From Chloroflexota bacterium (GTDB lineage Bacteria; Chloroflexota; Anaerolineae; Anaerolineales; DRMV01): 14,154 nt of DNA. The notes beneath the pieces were generated by a model. The model was not told where the DNA came from, did not search any database, and saw nothing but the letters and a program-made list of their open reading frames with translations. Below, one piece after another: positions 6,151 through 13,083 of the stretch. The stretch spans positions 1 to 14,154 of the forward strand of contig JAADFA010000151.1 of the NCBI GenBank assembly GCA_013153135.1, read 5' to 3'. Each line of letters starts with the position of its first letter. Position 1 is the stretch's first letter. Position numbers and translations under genes: made by a program.

Positions 6151-7263
6151 ATGCCCGACCGCCCAACCTTCGCGTTCATGATCCATCCCATTGACCCGAA
6201 GGGGGACGTGCGGCGGCGTTACCCCCTGCTTGCCAAGCTTTTGCCCGAGTCCTTAATCCATTTCCTTTCGGGTTACTGGCCGCCGGTTAAGCTCTCCCAT
6301 ATTGAGGGGATCCGCTCCCAGGCCACGGGCGAAACCATTGAGGGATGGCTGGTTGCATGCCCCCTCACGCCCCAACGGATGCGGACGTCGTCGTTAGATT
6401 TTGTCTACCGCAAGATTATCCAGACAGGCCGCTTGGCCGAACGTCTGGGCGCACAAATTTTGGGTTTGGGCGCGTGGACCGCGGCCATTGGCGATGCTGG
6501 CGTAACGGTGGCCAAAGCGCTGAGCATTCCGGTCACGACGGGCGACTCGTACACCGTCGCGGTGGGATTGCAGCAGCTGCGGCAGGCCATCGAGCGCCTC
6601 GGCCTGCCGTGGGAAGGCCTGACCGTGGCCGTGGTCGGCGCGACGGGCGCGGTCGGCCGCGCGGCGGCCGACCTGCTCGCGGACCAAGTGGAACGGGTCA
6701 TCCTTATCGGCCGCCGAACTCGGGGCGTGGAACGCGTACGTGCCGCCCTGACCGCGACGCCCCGCCGCGCAGCGATCGAAGCCACAACCGCCCTCGAACG
6801 CCTGCGTGAAGCCCATGCCGTCTTCTCCGCCACCACCGCAGGACGGGCGATCATCCATCCCCAGCACCTGCGGCCGGGCGCAGTGGTGCTGGATATGGCT
6901 CTGCCGCGTGACGTCTCCGTACGGGTCAGCCAACGTCGTAAAGACGTCTTGGTCATCGATGGCGGCACTGTGCTCGTTCCCGGTTCGGTCGACTTCCACT
7001 TTAATTTTGGCCTCCCTCGTGGTTGGGCCTACGCATGCATGGCTGAAACGATGGTTCTTACCTTAGAACGCCGCTTTGAGTGTTATACTATTGGCAGAGA
7101 CATTCCAAAGGCGAAAGTCCTGGAAATCGCCGACCTGGCAGCATATCACGGTTTTCGCCCCGCACCATTGACCAGTCTCGGCCATCGCATTTCCGAAAGC
7201 CGGTGGGCCCAGGTTCGCCAGGCGGCCCATACAAGACCCGGAAAGCAGGAGGAAGCCCGATGA
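6151..7263 (+). CDS. Long-chain acyl-ACP reductase-like protein (AAR family)
   Basis: This is a 370-residue cytoplasmic NAD(P)-dependent dehydrogenase. Recalling the cyanobacterial fatty acyl-ACP reductase (AAR, aldehyde-forming), the correspondence runs end to end: FMIHP near the start, TGETIEGWLVACPLTPQRM (AAR has TGQVIEGKYVESCFLPEML), TTGDSYTVAV (AAR TTGNTHTAYV), a Rossmann GATGAVG at 163-169, and AYACMAET with Cys296 aligning to AAR's catalytic Cys in MFACFAEA. The C-terminal GRDIPKAKVLEI...HGF block also matches. AAR turns acyl-ACP into fatty aldehyde. Automatic annotation would probably call this shikimate dehydrogenase-like because of the Rossmann fold. No aldehyde-deformylating oxygenase gene is in the window, so alkane synthesis is not implied. 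The stop overlaps the next start in ATGA. The substrate is unproven. Confidence 0.72.
   Translation: MPDRPTFAFMIHPIDPKGDVRRRYPLLAKLLPESLIHFLSGYWPPVKLSHIEGIRSQATGETIEGWLVACPLTPQRMRTSSLDFVYRKIIQTGRLAERLGAQILGLGAWTAAIGDAGVTVAKALSIPVTTGDSYTVAVGLQQLRQAIERLGLPWEGLTVAVVGATGAVGRAAADLLADQVERVILIGRRTRGVERVRAALTATPRRAAIEATTALERLREAHAVFSATTAGRAIIHPQHLRPGAVVLDMALPRDVSVRVSQRRKDVLVIDGGTVLVPGSVDFHFNFGLPRGWAYACMAETMVLTLERRFECYTIGRDIPKAKVLEIADLAAYHGFRPAPLTSLGHRISESRWAQVRQAAHTRPGKQEEAR
7247..7252 (+). promoter_or_regulatory. Ribosome binding site fixing the response-regulator start
   Basis: AGGAGG lies 7 nt before the ATG at 7260. It identifies that ATG as the start, rather than an upstream in-frame start at 7080 that would add 60 residues unlike any receiver domain. 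Confidence 0.8.
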
Positions 7264-8150
7264 ATCGTCCGCGGCTTTTGGTTGTGGAAGACGACCAGGA
7301 CATCGCGACCATGCTCAAAATGTTCTTTGAGCACGAGAAGTTCCAGGTAACCACCGTGTCCACAGGGCGTGAAGCCGTGCGCAAAGCACGGACGCTCATG
7401 CCCAACCTCATTCTCCTTGATATTATTTTGCCTGACATTGATGGGTATGAAGTCTTCCGCCAGATCCGCTCGAACCCACGGACCGCGCACATCCCTGTTA
7501 TCTTTCTTACCCAACGGGACGAACGCTACTCCCGGCTGCAGGGCCTGGAGATGGGCGCCGACGACTACATCACCAAACCGTTCGACCCTGATGAACTTCG
7601 CTTGCGTATTAAAAATATCCTCAAGCGCATCGAGCGCGAACGGCTTACTGACCCACGAACCCACTTCCCTTCAGGGCGATCCATTGAGGAATATCTACGG
7701 CGTATTATCCGCCGAAAAGATTGGTCCCTTGTTGATATCTGGATCAAGCACTTTGATGCCTTCCGCGAGGTGTATGGCTTTATCGCCGCGGACGATGCCT
7801 TGCGGTTCACAGCGATCCTCATCACTCAGGTCATGGATCAGATGGGCAAAGAGGACGACTTCATTGGCCATCCAGCAGAGTCGAACTTTATTATTGTGAC
7901 CGACGAACATCGGGCAGGGCGCATTGCCGATCACCTCAAGGCCCGCTTCGACGAAGAAGTCAAGACCCTCTACAACTACATCGATCGCGAACGGGGTTAT
8001 ATTGTGCGCAAGAAGGAAGACGGCACCGAGGAGAAGGTGCCCCTTATGACCTTGGATATCGGCATTCTGAACGCGCGCGAACACGACTTTGCGGATATTC
8101 GGGAGATCACCGAGCTCGCCGCGCAAAGCCACACGCAACGCCGACGTTGA
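7260..8150 (+). CDS. Response regulator with degenerate GGDEF-like output domain
   Basis: This is a 296-residue protein. A full receiver domain spans about 3-122, with acidic pocket Glu10/Asp11/Asp12, phospho-acceptor Asp54 in LILLDIILPDIDG, switch Thr84 in FLTQRD, and Lys106 in TKPFDP. After a short helix, residues 131-280 follow the layout of a diguanylate cyclase domain: DPRTHFPSGRSIEEYL matches DPLTGLPNRRAFEE, then IKHFDAFREVYGFIAADDAL. The active-site signature is replaced: AESNF (206-210) stands where GGDEF should be, so c-di-GMP synthesis is not expected. It may bind a nucleotide or a protein instead. The start overlaps the preceding stop (ATGA), and the kinase follows by 10 bp, making it the probable cognate receiver. 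Confidence 0.85.
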   Translation: MNRPRLLVVEDDQDIATMLKMFFEHEKFQVTTVSTGREAVRKARTLMPNLILLDIILPDIDGYEVFRQIRSNPRTAHIPVIFLTQRDERYSRLQGLEMGADDYITKPFDPDELRLRIKNILKRIERERLTDPRTHFPSGRSIEEYLRRIIRRKDWSLVDIWIKHFDAFREVYGFIAADDALRFTAILITQVMDQMGKEDDFIGHPAESNFIIVTDEHRAGRIADHLKARFDEEVKTLYNYIDRERGYIVRKKEDGTEEKVPLMTLDIGILNAREHDFADIREITELAAQSHTQRRR

Positions 8151-8160
8151 GGAGCCGACC

Positions 8161-10950
8161 ATGACCCTCAGGGATACCGCGCCGCTGCCATCCTCCCCAA
8201 CAACGCCCGCGGCCCATCTCGCCTTGGCCGAGACGGGATTGCGCGCGCTCTTTCGACTTATGCAAGCCGAGGACGAGGCCGGGCTGCTCGAGCAGCTTCT
8301 GCCGAGCCTCCAGGCAGCGCTGCCTTTTGACCGTGGCGCGCTATGGTTGCAAGAAGGGGATCGCCTGGTCGCGGTCGCGGCCCTGGGGTTTGACGAAGCC
8401 AATTCTCCCATCGGGCTCCAGGTCAACATCCGAGATAGCCGCCTGTTTCAAGAAGTCCAACGCACTCGACAGGCCCTCTATATTCCTGATGTGCAAAATA
8501 GTCCCTACTTCCCCAGCTTGGGAGACGTAGAACATCGCACATGGCTGGGCGTGCCCTTTAGCGAGGACGAAACCAGCCCGATGCTGGGCATCTTGGTCCT
8601 TGAGCGCCGTGAGCCCAACGCCTACAATGAGGACGAAGTTCGTTTCGCGACCCGAGCGGCTCAATACGCGGCCCGGCTGTTCATGCAGCAGCGTCGCCTG
8701 GCTCAGGCACGGCGTCAAGCCCAAGAGGCCGAGGCCCGGGCCCGACAACTCGCGCTGCTTCACCAGGTCATCTCCGACCTCAGCAGCAGCTTGGAACCCC
8801 ACACCATCCTCCAACGCGCGGGGCAACACCTCTACACCGCGCTGCAGGCCCAGCACCTCGCCGTGCTCACTTGGGATGACGAGCACGATGAAGCCATCCT
8901 CGAAGCGGAATACCCCAAGCCCGCGCTGGGCGAGCCCGGCAAGCCCTTGCCCGAAGCGCGCGCGCTGCTGCGTACCCTTGCAGCCAGCAAACGCCTGTTG
9001 CACACCGCTCGGCCGCAAAGCGAAGCCGCGTTGGCCGATTTGGTCCAGCGCCTGCCCCAACAGGACGTGGACTACCTCGTCGTGCCGGTGCACGACACCG
9101 AAGACCATTTCTATGGATTGTTCTTGCTTTGGCGCGAGCAAGCCTTTTCGCCTGATGATATGCTGTTGGCCCGTACCCTGGCCCAGCAGACTGCCACCAG
9201 CCTGCAAAACGCGCGGCTTTATAACATTACTCGCCGCCTCACCCAAGACCTCGAGCGCCGCGTGGCCGAACGTACCGAAGCCCTGCGCCGTGAGCAACAT
9301 CGCGCCCAGCTCCTCGCACACATCTTTGCCGAACTAGCCAGCAGCCTCGACCTGGACCAAATTCTTGACCGCACGCTTCAGGTGTTGCTGGAGGGGCTGA
9401 ACGCGGCCCAAACCGCGGTCGTGCTTTGGGATATGGAAACGCACCAGGCTTTATGGCGCGCGGGCCGCGGACGCTATCAACCACCCTACGGCGGGCAAAA
9501 ACTTGACCTCCCCTTCAACGACCCTTGGATGCGCACCCTGGTCCTCAAGCGCCAGCGGCTGCTTATCGACCCCAATACCAATTGGCCCAGGGTATGGCGG
9601 GAAACTTTCGGGCACTATCCAGCTGGTGTGGCCGTGCCCCTACTGCATGGCGCAGAAAGCCGGGGCGGCCTGTTCATCTTCTTGCCCGAACCGCGCGAGT
9701 GGTCCGAAGATGACCTGGACCTTATCCAGGTCACGGCCATGCAAATCGCGACGGCCATCCAAAACGCGGAGCTCTTTCAACTCATCCAAGAGCACGCGAT
9801 CGAAACTGGACAAATGCTGCGCCAGCAGCAGATCGAGGCCAGCCGAATGCGCGCCATTCTGGAGGCCGTCGCGGACGGCATCCTGGTCACGGATGTGCAT
9901 GGCACGGTGACCCTGGTCAACCCGTCGGCCGAACGGCTTTTGGGCATCCCGGCAGATGACCTGGTAGGCCAACCCTTGGAGCGCTTCCGTGGCCTCTTTG
10001 GAGCCCAAGGACAGACGTGGCTCAGCAGTATTCGCAAGTGGTCCCAAAACCCTGAGTCGTACAAGCCGGGCGAAGTTGCAGCCGCCCAGATTGAGCTGGA
10101 GGACGGCCGGGTGCTCTCCGTGCACCTTTCAGCCATGATCGATCGGCACCAGGGTTTCATCGGCACGGTCTCGGCTATTCGCGATATTACGCACCAAATT
10201 GAGGTTGATCGCATGAAATCGGAGTTTGTGGCCACAGTGAGCCACGAACTCCGTACGCCATTGACCGCTATCAAAGGGTATGTCGATCTGCTCTTACGTC
10301 CTCAAATTATGGGTGAACTTGGGCCCAAACAACGCAAGGCTATTGAGGTAATCCAGCGACATGTCAATCGACTCATTCATTTGGTCAACGACTTATTGAC
10401 CCTTTCCCGCTTGGAATCAGGCCGCATTCGCCTCGATCCGCGTCCTACCCACCTACCGCCCATCCTGCGGGATATTGTGGACGACTTCCAGCGCCAGATG
10501 GACGACAAAGGGCGCAAAATCCAGGTCCGTCTAGAACCTTTGCCCGAAGATCTGCCCATGGTTTACGCGGACCCGCAACGCGTGCAGCAAATTGTGGCCA
10601 ATCTGGTCGAAAACGGCTGTCGCTACACGCCCGACGGAGGGACGGTGAGCGTGGGCGCGAAGGACCTTGGGGATGGCTTTGTTCTCGTTTGGGTCAAAGA
10701 CACGGGTATTGGCATTAAGCCTGAAGACCAACCGCGGATTTTTGAACGGTTCTATCGAGGCGAACATCCCCTTGTGATCAAAACCGCGGGTACGGGATTG
10801 GGGCTTTCCATTGTCAAACAGTTGGTTGAGATGCACGGCGGTCGCATCTGGGTGGAAAGTGAGGGCGTGCCCGGCAAAGGGAGCACGTTCTACTTTACCC
10901 TACCCGTAGCCCAAGAACATCAAACCTCGGAAACTAAGGAGGAGGCTTGA
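8161..10950 (+). CDS. Soluble histidine kinase with three GAF domains and a PAS domain
   Basis: This is a 929-residue sensor kinase with no transmembrane segment, so it senses a cytoplasmic or diffusible signal. Domains in order are GAF1 (about 20-180), a Gln/Ala/Arg-rich coiled coil, GAF2 (about 198-352), a second coiled coil (LTQDLERRVAERTEALRREQ, about 355-383), GAF3 (about 384-543), PAS (about 561-680, AVADGILVTDVHGTVTLVNP), HisKA with His695 in SHELRTPLTAIKGY, and HATPase_c (about 800-915). The ATPase has N-box Asn814/Asn818 (NLVENGCRYTPDGG), G1 DTGIG at 847-851, FERFYRG, and G2 GTGLGLSIVKQLVEMHGG. All catalytic motifs look intact. The ATG at 8161 is set by GGAG (8151-8154) 6 nt upstream; an earlier in-frame ATG at 8089 lies inside the regulator gene. 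It is flanked on both sides by receiver genes. The GAF ligands are unknown. Confidence 0.93.
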   Translation: MTLRDTAPLPSSPTTPAAHLALAETGLRALFRLMQAEDEAGLLEQLLPSLQAALPFDRGALWLQEGDRLVAVAALGFDEANSPIGLQVNIRDSRLFQEVQRTRQALYIPDVQNSPYFPSLGDVEHRTWLGVPFSEDETSPMLGILVLERREPNAYNEDEVRFATRAAQYAARLFMQQRRLAQARRQAQEAEARARQLALLHQVISDLSSSLEPHTILQRAGQHLYTALQAQHLAVLTWDDEHDEAILEAEYPKPALGEPGKPLPEARALLRTLAASKRLLHTARPQSEAALADLVQRLPQQDVDYLVVPVHDTEDHFYGLFLLWREQAFSPDDMLLARTLAQQTATSLQNARLYNITRRLTQDLERRVAERTEALRREQHRAQLLAHIFAELASSLDLDQILDRTLQVLLEGLNAAQTAVVLWDMETHQALWRAGRGRYQPPYGGQKLDLPFNDPWMRTLVLKRQRLLIDPNTNWPRVWRETFGHYPAGVAVPLLHGAESRGGLFIFLPEPREWSEDDLDLIQVTAMQIATAIQNAELFQLIQEHAIETGQMLRQQQIEASRMRAILEAVADGILVTDVHGTVTLVNPSAERLLGIPADDLVGQPLERFRGLFGAQGQTWLSSIRKWSQNPESYKPGEVAAAQIELEDGRVLSVHLSAMIDRHQGFIGTVSAIRDITHQIEVDRMKSEFVATVSHELRTPLTAIKGYVDLLLRPQIMGELGPKQRKAIEVIQRHVNRLIHLVNDLLTLSRLESGRIRLDPRPTHLPPILRDIVDDFQRQMDDKGRKIQVRLEPLPEDLPMVYADPQRVQQIVANLVENGCRYTPDGGTVSVGAKDLGDGFVLVWVKDTGIGIKPEDQPRIFERFYRGEHPLVIKTAGTGLGLSIVKQLVEMHGGRIWVESEGVPGKGSTFYFTLPVAQEHQTSETKEEA
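10937..10945 (+). promoter_or_regulatory. Strong ribosome binding site at the kinase/receiver junction
   Basis: AGGAGGAGG lies inside the last codons of the kinase gene. It is 4 nt (or 7 nt if the first AGGAGG is used) before the ATG at 10950, which overlaps the kinase stop as TGATG. It supports ATG 10950 over the in-frame TTG at 10947 and suggests high production of the single-domain receiver. Confidence 0.7.
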
Positions 10951-11312
10951 TGGCCCGCATTTTGATCGCGGAAGACGAACCGGATATCCGGGAGCTCATT
11001 GCATTCCTTTTAGAGCTCGAGGGGCACGAGGTCATTCAGGCGCAAGACGGGAAGGAAGCCGTGGAACGTGCCCGGGCCGAAAAGCCGGATTTCATTCTGC
11101 TCGACGTGCGGATGCCTCGCATGACAGGCTACGAGGCGTGTCGTATTATTAAACAAGACCCCAACCTCCAACATATCCCCGTGGTTTTCCTTTCGGCCAA
11201 AGGTCAAGAGGCCGAGGTCAAAGAAGGATATGAAGCTGGCGCGGACGCCTATTTGCTCAAGCCTTTTGATGCAGACGATTTGATCCAGACCGTGAACAAG
11301 TTCGTAGGATAG
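10950..11312 (+). CDS. Single-domain response regulator (CheY-like)
   Basis: This 120-residue protein is a receiver domain and nothing else. It has the acidic pocket Glu8/Asp9/Glu10, phospho-acceptor Asp52 in FILLDVRMPRMTG, Ser82 in VFLSAKG, and Lys104 in LLKPFDADDL. Lacking an output domain, it would act by protein-protein contact, as a phosphate sink, or as a relay intermediate for the kinase just upstream. Its start codon shares one base with the kinase stop (TGATG), so the two are translationally coupled. The gene for the serine-less hydrolase begins 7 bp downstream, so that protein is a candidate partner, though nothing in the sequence proves contact. Confidence 0.92.
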   Translation: MARILIAEDEPDIRELIAFLLELEGHEVIQAQDGKEAVERARAEKPDFILLDVRMPRMTGYEACRIIKQDPNLQHIPVVFLSAKGQEAEVKEGYEAGADAYLLKPFDADDLIQTVNKFVG

Positions 11313-11319
11313 GCACGGG

Positions 11320-12123
11320 ATGAGCGCGCTATTGCTGGAAAACCGCATTTTCTTGCATTATGAGGTTTTAGGCCGGGGCTCGCCGCCGGTCCTGTTTCTG
11401 CATACGTGGGTTGGGTCGTGGCGTTATTGGCTCGGCACCATGCAAGAGGTGTCGCTGCGTAATCGCGCGTATGCCCTTGATTTTTACGGTTATGGCAGTA
11501 GCATGGGGCAAGCGCCCCCGAGCGAAACTCTCGATGCCTTCGTCGACCAAGTGCGCTCCTTCATCGATGCCTTAGGGGTGGTGGATGTGGTGCTCGTCGG
11601 TCACGGTTTGGGCGCGGTGGTGGCCCTGGCTCTGGCCGCGGAGGAACCGGATTGGGTAACTCGTGTGGCGACAATCGGGCTGCCCTTGAGCATGAATTGG
11701 GTCCACGGGCTGCCCCAACGCGCATCAGACTTGTGGCCTTACCTCACCACCGACCGCAAAGCCGCGCTCCCCGTGCAGCAAGATAGCGCTCGGGTCACCG
11801 ATGAGACGCTGCAAGCCGCGCTGCAAGCCACCGCGACCAGCGATATTATGGCCCTGGCCCAACGCGTCGAGCAGCCTTGGCTCGCAATTTATGGCCAAGA
11901 GGACCCGGTCTATCGAGATATTCTGCGCTTAGGCAGCGGCCGTTGGCCTCTTCCAACCTCAGCCTATCACCACGTGCTGGCCATTCCCCAAGCTTCCCAC
12001 TTCCCTATGCTCGAACAGCCGCGGCTGTTCTACCGTCTGCTTAAAGAATTCATCAGCCTCCCACCGTGGGAAGATCTGCGTAACCTCCAACTGCGGGATG
12101 AATGGCGTCGACGCTTCCGCTAA
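11320..12123 (+). CDS. Alpha/beta hydrolase paralogue lacking the nucleophile serine
   Basis: This 267-residue alpha/beta-fold protein resembles the product of the gene at 4037 along most of its length: FLHYEVLGRG, SWRYW, RAYALDFYGYG, IYGQEDPV and SHFPMLEQP all have counterparts. The nucleophile elbow is GHGLG, with Gly96 (codon GGT at 11605-11607) where the paralogue has Ser93, and the oxyanion HGW has become HTW. Asp195 and His227 of the triad remain. Serine loss at this site predicts no ordinary ester hydrolysis; the NDRG family is a known case of an alpha/beta-hydrolase fold kept without its nucleophile. A ligand-binding or regulatory role is inferred. The gene follows the receiver by 7 bp and overlaps the next gene by 26 bp. 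The reading frame is intact, which argues against simple decay. Confidence 0.85.
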   Translation: MSALLLENRIFLHYEVLGRGSPPVLFLHTWVGSWRYWLGTMQEVSLRNRAYALDFYGYGSSMGQAPPSETLDAFVDQVRSFIDALGVVDVVLVGHGLGAVVALALAAEEPDWVTRVATIGLPLSMNWVHGLPQRASDLWPYLTTDRKAALPVQQDSARVTDETLQAALQATATSDIMALAQRVEQPWLAIYGQEDPVYRDILRLGSGRWPLPTSAYHHVLAIPQASHFPMLEQPRLFYRLLKEFISLPPWEDLRNLQLRDEWRRRFR

Positions 12124-12994
12124 GATCCCTTTCCTCTCTCGCGCACGAACCTGGTTGAGCTGGGGGCTTGGGGTCATCCTAAGCCTTTGGCTCGTAGGGA
12201 CAGGTTGGCGTGCCCCTGGGCAAACGGGTATCTATCCATCGCGCGGCCTGCCCGCATGTCGTTTACAGCCGGGTCATGTGGTCGAAGCGACTATCCCCAC
12301 ACGACACTTGGCTCCCGAAACACATCTGCGCGCGCGGATTTACCAGCCCCCCTGCTATGACCCCAATCGCCCAGCCCCGTACCCTGTCCTCATCCTTATC
12401 CACGGCCAGAATTTCGACGCGACCCAATGGGTACGTTTGGGCGCACCAGCCGAAGCTGATAAGCTCATCCAACAAGGACTGGCGGAGCCCTTTCTCATTG
12501 TCATGCCCGAGGAACCCCGTAGCCTCAATTGGGCCCTGCCACCAGATAACACCTTTGATCGCGCGCTGGTCGAGGACCTACTGCCATGGCTCAAAGCTCA
12601 TTATCCCGTAGCTCCCCAGAGGAAGTACTGGGCCATCGGAGGGCTATCTCGGGGCGCGGGATGGGCTTTGCGCGTCGGATTGCAGCACTGGGAGCACTTT
12701 AGCGCGATCGGGGCACACAGCCCCGCGGTCTTCTGGGGCGATGGGAGTCGCATCCCGCGGTGGCTAGAGGCCATCCCCGAAGGGCAGTGGCCCATCATAA
12801 GCATCGATCTGGCGGATTACGACCGCGAAGAGATCCACCGTGGAGCCCAGGCTCTGGAGGATTGGCTGATGCACTTTGCGGTGCCCCATCAATGGCGCTA
12901 CAACGTGGGACGGCACGACGAGACATACTGGCGCCGTCAAGTGCCCTTCTATTTGCGCTGGTACGCCGAACACATCGCGGCCCCGACGCGTTGA
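12098..12994 (+). CDS. Exported or membrane-anchored esterase (esterase D-like)
   Basis: This is a 298-residue alpha/beta hydrolase of the putative-esterase type (PF00756-like). An N-terminal hydrophobic helix (about 18-38, SWGLGVILSLWLVGTGW) after basic residues indicates export or membrane anchoring. The mature part has LILIHGQNFDATQW, an elbow GGLSRGAGWAL with Ser184, an acid candidate in IDLADYDREE (Asp237, Asp240 or Asp242), and His273 in GRHDETYW. This arrangement fits family members that hydrolyse acyl or feruloyl esters, S-formylglutathione, or siderophore esters; the substrate is open. The start overlaps the upstream gene by 26 bp and lacks a clear ribosome binding site, so translation is probably coupled. 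It is the last gene before the convergent terminator and the only exported product of the cluster. Confidence 0.82.
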   Translation: MNGVDASAKIPFLSRARTWLSWGLGVILSLWLVGTGWRAPGQTGIYPSRGLPACRLQPGHVVEATIPTRHLAPETHLRARIYQPPCYDPNRPAPYPVLILIHGQNFDATQWVRLGAPAEADKLIQQGLAEPFLIVMPEEPRSLNWALPPDNTFDRALVEDLLPWLKAHYPVAPQRKYWAIGGLSRGAGWALRVGLQHWEHFSAIGAHSPAVFWGDGSRIPRWLEAIPEGQWPIISIDLADYDREEIHRGAQALEDWLMHFAVPHQWRYNVGRHDETYWRRQVPFYLRWYAEHIAAPTR

Positions 12995-13005
12995 GAACAA
13001 TTATT

Positions 13006-13053
13006 CCCGTGCAAAAGCAGGCCTCCCGGCCAAGGAAGGCCGGGAGGCACGGG
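13006..13053. terminator. Convergent terminator hairpin
   Basis: An 11-bp perfect stem GCCTCCCGGCC (13021-13031) and GGCCGGGAGGC (13038-13048) encloses the loop AAGGAA. An outer CCCGT (13006-13010) can pair with ACGGG (13049-13053) across a one-sided bulge. Read on the minus strand, the inner stem is followed by CTGCTTTTGC, so it works best for the cytochrome gene ending at 13084. On the plus strand a G-rich tract follows, so termination of the long operon here would be weaker or would need another mechanism. Confidence 0.75.
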
Positions 13054-13083
13054 GGAGGGGGATATGGGGCTGCCGTGGGCGCG

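Noticed and set aside
7081..7089. TGTTATACT, an extended -10-like motif inside the AAR-like gene, before the response regulator.
   Set aside because: No acceptable -35 lies 16-18 bp upstream, and the genes overlap in an operon; it may be chance.
6151..7263. Annotation of the AAR-like gene as shikimate dehydrogenase (aroE).
   Set aside because: It lacks the AroE N-terminal shikimate-binding motifs, and its N terminus, Cys296 region and C terminus match AAR instead.
4037..7263. A complete alkane-synthesis operon (AAR plus deformylating oxygenase).
   Set aside because: No ferritin-like di-iron oxygenase with EXXH motifs is encoded in the window.
7650..8147. Calling the first response regulator an active diguanylate cyclase.
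   Set aside because: The GGDEF signature is AESNF, so the essential residues are missing.
8341..9321. A 326-codon open frame on the minus strand opposite the histidine kinase.
   Set aside because: It is antisense to a gene with clear GAF domains, has no recognisable motifs or ribosome binding site, and is explained by high GC content.
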